From: Rhabditoides inermis
Lineage: Eukaryota; Nematoda; Chromadorea; Rhabditida; Rhabditidae
Direction of reading: 5' to 3'
Length of the DNA: 64,000 bases
NCBI GenBank assembly: GCA_963966185.1
Contig: CAWZYM010000247.1
Span: 235,001-299,000, forward strand
The notes beneath the pieces were generated by a model that saw only the letters and a program-made list of their open reading frames with translations, did no database searches and was not told the DNA's origin. The translations under genes and the position numbers were made by a program. Below, piece after piece: positions 1-12,342 of this stretch (positions within the stretch are counted from its first letter, which is position 1; the number at the start of each line of letters is the position of its first letter).

Positions 1-68
1 TGTTGTGTTGCACAAAACTGCACAACATGTGAAATGTCACGGATGGCATATAGGATCCAATTCGACTA
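1..68. repeat. Right terminus of a tRNA-foldback element (family A), cut by window edge
   Basis: The first 68 bases match, with few differences, the right end of the two complete family A elements at 22879-23345 and 51429-52190. The match covers the GCACAAAACTGCACAAC stretch, the CACGGATGGCATATAGGATCC block and the GACTA terminus. A TA dinucleotide (69-70) follows, as in the other copies, so a TA target-site duplication is likely. The tRNA-like part lies outside the window. The element occupies the start of an intron of the minus-strand receptor gene next to it. Confidence 0.8.
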
Positions 69-71
69 TAC

Positions 72-164
72 CTTAGTGATGATGAAGTAAATGAGTAGAA
101 TGTTGAGTAGAATGGCGAGGCTGCCACACACGTACAGAATGAGGTTGTGCAGCGACTTCTCCAT
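72..164 (-). CDS. First exon of a 7TM chemoreceptor-like gene (partial)
   Basis: Reading the minus strand from ATG at 164, this exon encodes 31 residues: a short MEKSLHNL head followed by a hydrophobic first membrane segment (LILYVCGSLAILLNILLIYF) and then IITK. This is the usual beginning of nematode serpentine receptors of the Str/Srd/Srh type, but one helix is not enough to assign a family. The exon ends in phase 0 at AAG followed by GTATAG. The rest of the gene lies left of the window. Oddly, the TA duplicated by the family A transposon is positions +2 and +3 of the intron, so the element sits directly on the splice donor. Alternative: a decayed receptor fragment. Confidence 0.5.
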
Positions 165-1340
165 GTTTCTTTAGAGAAAGTTGTGGTCAGATTCGTTTCT
201 TGAAAAGGATATGTCTTCTGCTGGTAATTCAAAGGTTGTGAGAAGGTTTTGCTACAAAACGCGAACGAGGCACACCAAACGAAAATGAGAGAGGTTAAAG
301 AATTCGAATACTACGTGTTTTGGATTTTCCGAAAATTGAATACGTCCGTGTTGCCTACACATTCAGCTATCAGACTGGAACTAACTATTGAAAACGTGAC
401 GAAGAGGCGGAAAAGAGGCGGTTTCTAGTTACAGTAAGTGATGCTGCATGTTTTCTTATACATAGGCACTTATCCCATGGGTGGAAAACTGTATAAACAA
501 AAAGCTGAGGAGACAACTAGTTATTTAGTTTGTAAACGAAAGCAGTGTCAACCAGGAAAAAGTTGTTACGGGTAAGTGACATACAAATATATGTGTTTCT
601 GAGATATCATCAGGTCGTTCGGAGAAAGTGGCATGAATTACTATGAGATGATCTATATGAACACAACAACATTGATTTGTTGCGCTTAATGTTTTATCAT
701 TCATAGTACAAATTTTGAATGTCATTTTTTAGTGTTCATAGTTATGTATAATTGTGACATTTTTCACAAGACGCCTGCTGATAAATTTATTGCAAAGTAG
801 TACACATACAAGTCATCGGATGATCGGATAGAACATTATATATATAAGAACGCTATACAAAAAATAAAAGGTATACAAATTGAAGATGAAAAAAGGAGAT
901 TTGTGCAGAATGATTTCTGAAAACGTGAGAGTTGATACTGTCAGTGAGCAAACGAAAGTGATAAAAGAGAAACGAAAATTCATAATAATAAAAAAAAACT
1001 TCCGGGAAAATGATAAGAAAGCGTTCAATCCGTAGGAGCATTTATTATATAGTTTTGGAAAATACAATGCGGTTCTTCCCTTGAAAATTGATAGAAGCTT
1101 ATGTATAATTATCCTTGTGAGACTCTTCGATCTAGTTGTTTTTAGTTTTCCGTAATTAGACACACTACGAATCGCTTTCAAATTGTTGAAACAAAACTTA
1201 CAAAAAATGTTCCTTGTTCTTGATTTAAAACTCTGTTTTCCAGACACGTGCACGCTATTTTTGTATGTATGTGGTATGATGGTTATGACAGTAATCCTAA
1301 AAAAAAATTCAACTTTCATCAGTGTGAACGTTTATGTGAT

Positions 1341-1343
<3 letters not shown>

Positions 1344-1415
<72 letters not shown>
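1344..1415. repeat. (AT)n microsatellite
   Basis: About 72 bp of nearly pure AT dinucleotide repeat. Confidence 0.95.
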
Positions 1416-1418
<3 letters not shown>

Positions 1419-1876
1419 ATGTGTCCGTTTCATTGCGATAAATACAACAAAAACAGCCGTTGGGATTCTAGTCGCTTGCGTCTCTACAATCATGCACTCT
1501 CTATCACTCTTCCTGTCAGTATAGGTAGTCAGGTCACACCAATTCAAAATAGTTTGATAAAGTCGCAATGCTCAAGATTTTTTTTTACATTTCTAAACGT
1601 ATCTTTGTTTCTTTGTTTCAGCAAAGCTCATACAAATCTTATTTCTCCAATCGCACTGCCTCTGTTTACTCTTGTGTCGTTTTGCCTAATCTCTCTATCG
1701 TTTCCTTGTCTGTAGTTGCTAGTTGCATCGCGGACTTCTCTTCTCATAATCAGACCTAATCTAATAATCACTGTCAGGCGTGAGGACAAATTCGCACTAC
1801 CTCAATTACCTCATAACGACGATTCTGTGATACAACGATTCCTTTCGCAAATTTTGTACGGAAAAAGTGATGGAAT

Positions 1877-1879
<3 letters not shown>

Positions 1880-1918
<39 letters not shown>
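1880..1918. repeat. (GA)n microsatellite
   Basis: About 39 bp of pure GA repeat. Similar GA/CT tracts recur in many introns and flanks of this window (for example 8926-8960, 9572-9612, 12280-12345, 32611-32640, 35721-35795, 43712-43780, 44160-44200). Confidence 0.95.
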
Positions 1919-1920
<2 letters not shown>

Positions 1921-2453
1921 GATTAGCTTCACGCTGCAAAGACAAAGTGACAAGGGCAATAGCAGCGAATAGATGAGGAGATGGTAAAAATCTGAAAAAT
2001 CCGCGGCGACAGTGCTCACGTCACGTGTCTTCATTGTCTTTAAATGGTGTACACGTCACGTCAAACAAAAACTTCGAAGTACGAACCCGCTGGATGAGTT
2101 CTAAAAAAAATTATTTGAGACAGTTCACATGCCAGTATAAGCAACGACACCGCATGAGGCAACGTTGGCGCAAACTACATACATACCTGGAGGAAGATGG
2201 GATCCGCGCTACTTTGAGCTAAAATTGTATCGCTAAGATTAGGTGAAGTAAGACAATATAGGGGGGTGACGAAGAGAAGGCAAACACTTTTCTCTGATAA
2301 ACCGTGAAGTCAGACACCAACCAGTCAGCCTTGATCACTTCGGTGTCACTGTGCTCGTAAAGATCGAAAATCACTTGGCGCAATGCCGCTCTCTCTCTCT
2401 CTCTCTTTCTCGGATAATGATCCGTTAGCCAGTCCGGCCTACTTACTGCGCAG

Positions 2454-2460
2454 TATAAAG
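2454..2460 (+). promoter_or_regulatory. TATA box of the Gly/Arg-rich peptide gene
   Basis: TATAAAG lies 32 bp upstream of the ATG at 2492, leaving room only for a very short leader. This fits an abundantly transcribed small secreted-peptide gene. Confidence 0.6.
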
Positions 2461-2491
2461 TAGTGAATGACTTGAAAGACGGCGGTGCACA

Positions 2492-2833
2492 ATGAACTTC
2501 ACGTTCCTCGTTCTCCTTCTTCTCGCACTCCTCGCAGTTGTCGCAGTAGAGGCCAAGCGCGGAGGACGCGGTGAGTTCCAACCATGTTTCCATCCGCTCA
2601 GTTGTGGAAACGCATGAATCACAACAAACACTGGCTTAGGAAGTGTACCTGATCACGTCAGCTGACTTTTAGGATTTCGCTTTTCAAATGCGAGAGAGAG
2701 TTGTTCAGGTCGCGGCCGGAGTCACTCGCACGGCTCGCACGGGCGCGGCTTCCGCGGTCAGCCACGCGGCGGATCCCGCGGCGGATTCCAGGGACGCCGC
2801 GTCGTCGTCATCAGGGGAAGATTCAGAGGATGA
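2492..2833 (+). CDS. Small secreted Gly/Arg-rich peptide
   Basis: Two exons, 2492-2570 and 2709-2833, join in phase 1 (GTGAG donor, TTCAG acceptor) to give 67 residues. Residues 1-22 are a typical signal peptide (MNFTFLVLLLLALLAVVAVE, then A). The mature part begins KRGGRGRGR and continues as a Gly/Arg/Ser/His-rich chain ending RGRFRG before TGA. It has no cysteine. Composition and size resemble the secreted Gly-rich peptides of nematodes (nlp/cnc-like or cuticle-associated), but I recognise no specific family. A TATA box lies 32 bp upstream and an AATAAA poly(A) signal follows near 2885. The low-complexity basic mature chain could be antimicrobial or structural; that is inference. Confidence 0.75.
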
Positions 2834-3713
2834 GATGACAAAACAGATGTGTAATGATTTTGAACATATGAATCATTTTATTGCAATAAAACTTAAACCG
2901 TTTTGCACGTGTAATCCTATGTATTGTTGCACTGTTTTTGTTGTTGTCAACTATTATGTGATGCTCGAGATTACATCACTTTGTTTCGATAAAAATTTTT
3001 TTGGAGTTTTGCAGATTTAGCATATCAGCATGCTTCCATTCATAAATTTGAAAAAAAACATTTCTGCTAAGTCTCGGGAAAAGGGATCCAATACACAAAT
3101 CATTCGAAGAGAGTGAACTACCTTTTTTTCTGCAACAACGAAAAAGTCTTTTCAGGTTTGGCCGAGCAGAGAGCAGAGTGGTTCGAATAGTTGATTGTTA
3201 GGAGACGTGCATGTGAGATGAACGCTCACCCACTCTCTCTTCTGCTGCCTCTTTCAACTCTTCAACTCTCCATGACCACCGCACGTACATATGAGAAGAT
3301 GCAAATCACACGCGCACAAACCAGAGACTCGCTGAATCACACACCACTCGGTATCTGTTTTATTGTTTGTGTCTTTTTGTAGTAAAAATAACCTCAAGAA
3401 GAATCGACGGCTCGCAAAATGGTTGGAGCAGTACCAGAAGTGAGAGAGGCACAACCTCGTTCACGAACGGTTTCTGCGCAGCGCAAGTCCCACGCCACTG
3501 ATAGCCGCGTTGGGTGTTCATCTGTATATCCCCTTGCTGCGGCCATCGAATAGCCGCTGCCTGCAGCTCGCTGCGCCCTCAATACTCGTTTCAAATTCGA
3601 ACACAAGCCCGCAAGCATGACCACCATAATTCCAGTTTGCTCAGCGAACTCGGTGTAATTCAGCACGCAATCCGTCACAAGAGTAACGTGTTTATCGCAA
3701 ATGTACAATTGAG
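2834..3713. other. Intergenic region upstream of the DEG/ENaC gene
   Basis: It contains the AATAAA of the preceding gene near 2885 and no supported coding exon. It presumably holds the channel promoter; no TATA box is evident directly before 3714. Confidence 0.4.
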
Positions 3714-6700
3714 ATGGACACGGCAAAGCGCAGGTCGGAGAAGAACAGCTCGGCGAGTACGGAGCAGGCGAGGTGGGTGGTCATATGCAGACGATGCCAG
3801 TTCTTTCCAGTGAGCACTCGCTCTCGTGGCGGGCGTGGCAGCTGCTGCGCAAGTCACACCACGCACTGTACGAGTGGCGGCAGAGGAAGGGCATCTGCTC
3901 CGTCGACAGAGAAACAAAGCACTTTGCCAGTAAGTTGCTTTTTCAAGTACCTGGGGTTGATTGGTGTGTGATAGGCATACTTCAGCGACGACGACCCTGC
4001 ACGGTCCGAAGCGCATTTACTATGGAAAGGGAGTGGCGTGGCTGCTGTGGGCACTCTGGATGGCAGCCAGCACGGGATTTTTCATTTATCAGGCAAGTCT
4101 TCACGAAAATTGTATGAAATACACAAATATGAACATGTCAGGACATATTTTACTTTTTTCATATCTGTTACGTTTACGTTGAACGCTTACATTTATTAGT
4201 TAAACAAAAAGACATCATGGATCATGGAGAGTGAAACTTTCACAAAACCGTGTGATTGTGCATTGTCTTTGTTCCGACCGCTCATAGACGATTAGTGAGT
4301 GGGTAGTCAGGGCGAGATGAGAGCCGTGAGCTTTGCAGATCCTGGTGCTTGTCTCGTCGCACGTCGCCCATCCAGTCACTTCGGCCATCTCCTTCCACCT
4401 CTCCGACGGACTGCCCTTCCCCGCCCTCACTCTATGCTCATTCAATCCCATCAGGAAGTCACACGTCCTCGGTTAGTCAGTCCAGCAACCACAATCGAAT
4501 ACAAGAGTTTTCAGCACTCAATTCCACCGGCGAGTTCCCGACGCGACTCCTCGACTACTTGTTAATGACGAATATTGATGTGAATAGTAGTAAAACGTAG
4601 AAAAATGACAGGCTAGTTACTCTCTACATACCAATAAAAACAAAGGAAGAGAGAGAGAAAGAGAGAAATAGAGAAAAAGAGAGAGAGAAACCCAGAGAGA
4701 CAGAGAGACGGAAAGAGAGCACATTCAAGACATCAGGTGTCCACCCTCTACATGAACACGAATCACTCGGATCTCCAGCTGGGAGAAGAGGCGTTGGCCG
4801 CATACAAGACGCGCCACCCGCAGTTCAACTTCGATCAGTTCTACAACAACGCCGGGTACTGCGGTCTTCCGTGAGCTCACAAACGCCCATTTTGCAGGTT
4901 TGACTGCGCTGACCTTCTGAAAATGTGTTCGTTCGGCGGTCGGCGGTTCCGCTGCTGCGACTATGCGACGGCAGTGCAGACAGATTTGGGCAAGTGGGAA
5001 GGCGAATCGGTGTACATACTTGTCAGTTGCAGGCAAGTGCTTCAAGCTGGATCTGAGCCGCGCGCCGGCTGTGTGGATGCATCGACAGGTCACGGCCGGC
5101 ACCGGAGGAGGGTGGGTGGAAGTATATTTCTCGTCTCATTCCCTCGCGTGTCTCATTCCCTCGCGTGTCTCGCTAGAGAGTGGTTGCCCTATTCGCCCCT
5201 CTCCCGCGCCACTGCCGTATTGCCCCCTGATCTACCGCAGCTTCACGCCAACTTGGCCCAGTGGATACGTTTATGAAACTGGGCCCGTACCGTGAGTCGG
5301 GTTAGCTGCTTCCATCTCTTGCGCGCTTCCCTCTTTCTCACTCTCTCGCTCTTTTGGGTGGTTTTTTTGTATGGAGTAAAAGCCACCCAAACCAGGTACT
5401 GCCATGGATTCTTCCCAATTCGCTTTCTTCTCTCGCATGCTCGAGCAGCAGAATCTCCTGATCGAGCAGCACGGCAAGCTCATCGCCAACCAGGGCAAGC
5501 AGTTGGAGGCTATTCAAGAGACGGTGTCGCAAAACACCGCGGCACTGTCTCGTCTGGTGGCTGCAATCGACTCGCCCCCTGCCGCCCGCTCGCCCCACTT
5601 TCCCACGCTCACCTACTCGAGTGTGGCACGCGCGATGCACTCGGAGTCGGCTCGCGCCGTGTTCCTCGACAAGGCGACCCGTGCCGTTATCGTCGGCAGG
5701 GAATAGAAGAGGACTGAAGAGGAGACCACCAAGGACGATTTCCTCTTCATCGGGGAGCTCGTTCGCGCCACCGGTGACGAGGAGCTGATCCAACTGTACG
5801 GCCAGAAGAAGATCTCTTGCCACCGCCACCCCGCTGTCCGACCGCCCAAGGGAAACCGCATCATCAAGGTCCAGCTGGAGACGAACCTGCTCAGGGACCG
5901 CCTGCTTTCGGGCATTTACTCGCACAGGTGGTCGGAGCTGGAGACGGTTCAATTCCGCTATGCTCGTCGTGACTACACGGAGGAGGAGCTCGCCGAGGAT
6001 CGCGCTCTCCGGACGCAGGCCAAGACCCTCAACGAAGCTGCCGGCAAGGTCGCCTTCGTTGTACGTGACTGCCGTCTCGTCAAGCTTCGGGTTCCCCGCG
6101 ACTTCAAGGATCACGCGCCCGCGACTGCAGCCGCGCCCCCTCCGCCTCTCGTCAGCGAGTTCGTGCAGCCCATCGCCCCCGCCTCCAGGAGCAGCCGTTC
6201 CACCACCGCCGCCGCCGCTTCCGCGCGCTCGCAGTCTCGTGCTTCCCGTTCTCGCGCTGCTTCCGCTTCTACCGCGCGCTCTGTCTCTTCTACTCGCGGG
6301 TCTAAGAGGGTTGCTGACCAGTCTGCCGGAGGCACTTTCCAGGAGCCGAAGCGTGTCGCCGAGGACTCGCAGCTCAACGTCGCCGGATCCTCTTCCGAGC
6401 CCGCTGTCGTGCCGATGGAGTCCGCTGTCTCCTAGGGAGCTCGTCAGGCACCAGTTCTTCCCCCTCTCTATGTGCAGGTGGCTTCCCCTCACTCTTTTGT
6501 AGATAATGTAGATTGTGATACTGTAGGATGTAACCTCGTTGATTCTAGTAACTATGTTAAAATTCCGACTTCGAAGGTTCTGCTTATTAACGTGCGCTCG
6601 GTTAGAAACAAGCTGTATGAACTTGAATCTCTTTTAAACACCGAAAAGCCCATGATTGTTATATTGACTGAAACGTGGCTCAGCCCACACGAATCAATTG

Positions 6701-8921
6701 CGTCACTCTCATTGGGTGGTCGCTATACTATACTGCGTTCCGATAGGCTAACTCATGCAGGTGGTGTAATGGCGTTGTATCAATCAAACATTTCTATCAA
6801 GCTCATTAGATCAATATCTATCAATAATCTCTCCGAAATTCTCTCATTCGACATTTTCCCTTCCAATCATTTGCTCATAGACAGACCAATACGTTTCATT
6901 GCTTGCTACCGTACGCCCGGTTCCACTCCCGAAATAAAAAGAACAGGGTTCCAGCTCATCTCTGAACTAGATTCACTTGTTGATTCAGAAAATAGATCAC
7001 ATGTTGTGTTAGGCGATTTCAATGCGCCCTCAATTGATTGGAAATGCAGCCGTGCATTTGACTCATTTGACAAATCGCTCTTGGATTTCGCTTGCTTGCA
7101 TTCGATAAATAATAACGCAACATAATAATTGCGATAACAAACAAAACAAAAAAGGGGGTGAGACAGAGAGAAAGACAGAGAGATAAAAGATAAAGCCGTT
7201 TCGGGTGTAAAACGCTATACGGCAAAACTTTGTCCCTCCCACCCTCGTCAGTAACGATAGAGAGACGTGTAATTTTTGAATGGATAGTATTGTATATGGT
7301 ATATAAAAAGAAAGGAAAGAAAACGCGAAATAACTATCATAAGCAAGCAAGTTACAAGTAATGAGCACAAAACAGTGTGGAGACGCTTGAGAATTTGTTG
7401 TGAGTGACTGCGCGAGGCAGTGGGATGGGTGTGGCGTGGCTACAGCGTAGTCTGCCGTAGGTCTCCTTGAGGTCCCTCGCACTGAGTGTGCAGTGCTGGG
7501 TTTAGTTCAAAGATCAATATTTCCGGTGCGGGCGTTAATCACTTCTCAATTAAAAGTTTCAAAAGGACTCCATTTTTTCAAGATTATATTTTATAGTGAG
7601 AGATTTATTCTGCATAACTGCGTATGCAATTTTCATGTTTATTTCTTGACTGGGAAAACCGTTTCTTATAAATTTATCTCGTAGTTCTTTGATTCTAGAC
7701 ATAAAAGTCTTCGTCTCAGTACAACATCTGTATATTCTCAGTACTTCTCCATTTCAAAAACGTTCCACGATATGCTGCGTTTCATGTTTGTATTGTATTT
7801 TGGATAGCGGACTATTCGAACGAGTATTCATCTGTCTTATTATAAAGTGAAGTAATTATTTGATTTTTAATGGTTTTTTCGAGATCAAGGAAGACTGTTT
7901 GTTTATCAGTGGCGCTTGTTTGTTCGAGTGTTAGTGAATTATGGTAAATAGACTGAATTTTTGAGATAATGTCATGGTCATTGTGTTTATATATTATCAG
8001 TAGATCATCCATGTATCTATATCCTCTTACCTGGTAATGTTTGAAATTGGGATTTTGTTTCATGAATGTGTATTCCCATGTGTGAGAGTGTCAAATCAGC
8101 AATGAGAGGAGAAGCATTATTTCCTTGCGGAATGCCGGATATCTGTTGATATGTGTCAAACAGTTAATAAGCCAACTATGGTCAAACGAACTGGCATAAA
8201 TCAAACACTCTTGATATAATCCTGGTCGACAATTCCCTCTTGTAACTAGTACGCGCGTCTATGATCGTTTCAGCACATGCGATCACCTACAGTACAGCTC
8301 GAGTTAGGTGATCCCTGTCCATGGACGTCCATGGACGTCCGGGATTTTGGTGGACGTTTCTGGTGTCTCTCTCTTTACACACTCTCTCGCTTTCCCTATC
8401 GCCTCCTCCCCACAGGCATTTTATGGTCCCTGTTTGAAGGAATGTGGGCAGTGAGAGAACTGACTTTTCGAAATGAAGTTTTCATGAAACCAAACCATCA
8501 CTATCGATTATGTTTTGTTCTGAGCATCTCGAATATACCATATTTGGTAGTGCTCCGTTGAAGTTCACTATTTCAATTAGTTCAGTACTGACTTCCACTT
8601 TTTGCATGAGTATACAAATGAAAATCTATAAGAGGTGTTTGTACTATTGGTCACATTATTCGTTTTAGTTTACGTGTAGTTTGGTGGCTGATTTTCCTCA
8701 TGTTGAATTCCAATATAATTGGTCCCCCGATAAAACAAGATCCCTCGCCGCTTCCATTCACTCTCATCCGGGCGTCATGTACTGTTTGGACGTGTCTGGT
8801 GTCTCTACTCTACACACACCTCTCTCGCTTTCCACTCGCGACGCGCATCGCACAGGGCTGTTCTGCCGATGGCGGTACAGTCTGCCGCGACTGCTTGTGT
8901 GAATGAGTCAACATCTGAAAC

Positions 8922-8963
<42 letters not shown>

Positions 8964-9568
8964 CAGCTTGGGTATGAAAGGCACCAGCCGTGTTAGACAG
9001 CTGGGACCAGTTGCCACCCTGTATATGTGGCTATAGTACTCACGTGACGCAGACGGACCCTACAAGCCAGCGTGGGTACTGAGAGAGCGCGTGGGTATAG
9101 AGAGTGCCAGACGAGCTAAGAACCGGCGTGGGTAGTGAGAGAGAGCGTGAGTGTGGAGAGTGCCCAGACATTGCTTGATATGTGAAGTATATCTTTATGT
9201 ACATATTTACGTCCAAAACGACTCGCTCATGCTTGATATGTGAAGATTATATTTTTGATATAATTATGTATTTTGTTTGCAATACAATGTAATAAATTTA
9301 TCTCATATGCGTATATCCCACACCCACGCTCTTTCTCACTACCCACGCTAGCACGTAACTCGTCTGGCACTCTCCACACTCACGCTCTCTCTCACTACCC
9401 ACGCCGGTTCTTAGCTTGTCTGGCACTCTCCATACCCACGCTCTTCTCACTACCCCACGCTGGCTTGTAGGGTCCGTCTGCGTCACGTGAGTACTATAGT
9501 CCACATATACAGGGTGGCAACTGGTCCCAGCTGTCCTAACACGGCTGGTGCCTTTCATACCCAAGCTG

Positions 9569-9615
<47 letters not shown>

Positions 9616-12276
9616 AATGTGACCAATAGTACAAACACCTCTTATAGATATTCATTTGTATACTCATGCAAAAAGTGGAAGTCAGTAGTCAGTACTGAAC
9701 TAATTGAAATAGTGAACTTCAACGGAGCACTACCAAATATGGTATATTCGAGATGCTCAGAACAAAACATAATCGATAGTGATGGTTTGGTTTCATGAAA
9801 ACTTCATTTCGAAAAGTCAGTTCTCTCACTGCCCACATTCCCTTCAAACAGGGACCATAAAATGCCTGTGGGGAGGAGGCGATAGGAAAGCGAGAGAGTG
9901 TGTAAAGAGAGAGACACCAGAAACGTCCACCAAAATCCCGGACGTCCATGGACGTCCATGGACAGGGATCACCTAACTCGAGCTGTACTGTACCCGTTGA
10001 ATTTGTATTGCGCATCGAAGACACTCCCGAACACCAAAAACCTCATTTCATGAGAAATTTCAAAAAAGCAAATTGGGATGTTATTAACAATGCTATAGAT
10101 TCTATTCGATGGACACAAGTTTTTATTGGAAAGACGGTAGAGCAAGCTGCATCTAAGTTTTACGAAATCATAAATGGCATTATTGATTCAAATATTCCGC
10201 TTGTCGCTCCGGCTATCAATCGCCCCCGCTTATTACCTCGTTATCTACAAAAGCTGAAGCGACAGGCAATTAAACTTTCTAAAACAAGACCTCACTCCAT
10301 TGAATCTGATAGATCACAGCGTCGCCTACGTAAAGCAATAACTTCTTGGAATTGCAAGCGAGAGTCTAAACTAATCTTGAATGGTAATAAATCAGCTTTC
10401 TATCGCGATGTTCGAAATAAAATGCATCCCGACGGTGGCATCGGCGCAGTTTGCCAAGATGGCGAATTCATTCACAACACGCTCGATAAATGCGAAATCT
10501 TTGCTGACTATTTTGATTCGGTATATCGCAATATCGATGCACCACCTGGTACTGACTTGCCTAAACTCTCGCATTCACTTGACATGATCGATATTACTTT
10601 CCTTGGAGTTCATAAAACTATTTCCAAACTTGATTCTAAATATAACACTTCTCCAGACGGCATAAATAATGTGTTTCTAAAACAAACAGTTAATTCCATT
10701 TCCGTTCCATTGACGATTCTTTTTGCAATGTCCATGTCTGTCAGAAAAATCCCATCTATTTGGAAAGAAGCTTGGGTAAAACCATTATTCAAAAAAGGCG
10801 CACGTGAATCTGTTTCAAACTACAGGCCGATTTCTCTCACTTGTAGCATTTCCAAAGTAATGGAAAGAATCTGTGTTCAGCAGATCACAAAATATTTAGA
10901 ACAGCATAGCTTACTCTCGGAAAAACAATTTGGTTTCCGCAAAAATCGATCTACTAATGCGCAACTGATTGAATGTCATATGAACTGGTGCAAGCATACT
11001 TCATCCGATTTTGTTATCGATTGTATTTACTTTGATTTTAAGAAAGCATTTGACACTATAAATCACGATCTTCTTTTTAAGAAACTTGACGCTATCGGTA
11101 TTCGCGGAAACGCGCTTGGCTGGATAATCGAATTTCTCAAAAATCGCAAGCAGTCTATCATGATCGGCTCAAGGCGTTCTTCACCGCGTGTCGTTAATTG
11201 TGGCGTTCCACAAGGCTCATGTCTTGGTCCCCTGTTGTTCAACATTTTCATTGATAACATTCCAGATAACCTTCCAAAAGATGTTTATCATGCGCTTTAC
11301 GCTGATGATCTGAAAATTTCCTATCATTTCAATTATACCAGCACTACTGCTGCAACTACCTTTCAAAAAGCTATCGACACAGTCGCAGCTTGGTCAGCCA
11401 CTTGGGATCTTCAGACATCCACTGAGAAAAACAAATATTGCATATAGGCAAGCGGAATCCAAGGCACACTTATACAGCTCACGGCTGCGTTCTCAAACCA
11501 ATAGATGCTGCCAAAGATCTTGGTATTCTAGTGAATAATAACTTGTTGTTCCGTGATCATCTAAAACAAATTGTTCAGCAAACTCTCTATTCTATAAATG
11601 ATTTCCTTCGCACATACAAAACACGAAGCCCCACTCTTCTGATTACTGCGTACACTACCTACTTTCGCTGTAAACTAGAATATTGTACCGAGCTCTGGAA
11701 CCCTACTGACGTTGCTTCTGTAAACCTAATCGAAAGCATACAACGCTATTATACTCGACGTGTGTGTCAGCGTATCGGACGCAACTTATCATACCCCGAA
11801 CGCCTTCAATTTTTTAATCTTCAATCTCTTGAAAATAGGCGATTCTTAAATGACGTCACTTACATACACAAAGTTATTCACTCAAAAACGACTTTAGACT
11901 ATCATGGGCTTTTCGCAATTATTCCAACTCGTACTCGCGGCTCTCATGAATTTAGGATTGTTCCCTCATTCGATCACACAGGCCGTACTAGCACTTTTTT
12001 AAGCAGAACCTTCGTAATTTGGAACTCCCTTCCTCATGACTTAGTTTCCGTCAACGACCCTTCCGTCTTCAAATCACAACTCTCTACATTAGATATTATG
12101 CCACCTAGCAAATTGCGCAACCTATAGAGACCATATTTTCTTGTTTCGTATATTATTATGTTATTATTCCTTATTTATATTCAACCCCATCCATATCTGC
12201 CGTTTTCCATGTTTTCACTTTTTGTTGCTATGTCGATTTTCTCATGTTATCGGTAATAAATCTATCTATCTCGCCT

Positions 12277-12342
<66 letters not shown>

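Larger units (their letters stand above)
165..2450. other. Gene-poor stretch with microsatellites
   Basis: I see no convincing gene here. Open frames on both strands are short, AT-rich and lack splice signals that join them. It holds an (AT)n tract at 1344-1415, a (GA)n tract at 1880-1918 and a short (CT)n run near 2391-2408. The 165-600 part could be promoter sequence for the minus-strand receptor exon to its left. Confidence 0.5.
6472..12127 (+). pseudogene. LINE ORF2: endonuclease and reverse transcriptase, split and frameshifted
   Basis: Pieces: 6472-7122 (start of the APE endonuclease: ILTETWLSP, VVLGDFNAPSIDW), about 8163-8287 (rest of the endonuclease, including TLDIILVDNS and the catalytic-type DH in FSTCDHLP), 9993-11447 (reverse transcriptase: RPISLTCSISKVMERI, AFDTINHDLL, GVPQGSCLGPLLF, ALYADDLKI) and 11438-12127 (C-terminal region). 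The CDHLP reading frame continues exactly from 8287 into 9993 once the foldback and one TA are removed, which proves the insertion order. Frameshifts near 8246 and in an A-run near 11437 add to the damage. Confidence 0.85.
5388..12276 (+). mobile_element. CR1-like non-LTR retrotransposon, defective and interrupted
   Basis: The element lies in intron 8 of the channel gene, in the same orientation. It has ORF1 (5404-6435), ORF2 with an APE-type endonuclease and a reverse transcriptase (6472-12127), and a 3' UTR ending in GGTAATAAATCTATCTATCT at about 12275. That end is fixed by a second, 5'-truncated copy at 52271-52421. It is dead: a stop in ORF1, a Penelope-like insertion near 7123-8162, a foldback insertion at 8290-9990, and ORF2 frameshifts near 8246 and 11440. 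The 5' boundary is approximate. No clear target-site duplication was found, because the flank is CT-rich. Confidence 0.85.

Noticed and set aside
1183..1524. Open frames around the (AT)n tract
   Set aside because: Most of the peptide is alternating Ile-Tyr from the microsatellite.
4441..4520. Apparent frameshift in the DEG/ENaC gene after FNPIR
   Set aside because: A 43-nt intron (4472-4514) joins FNPIRKSHVL to ALNSTGEF in frame, so no shift is needed.
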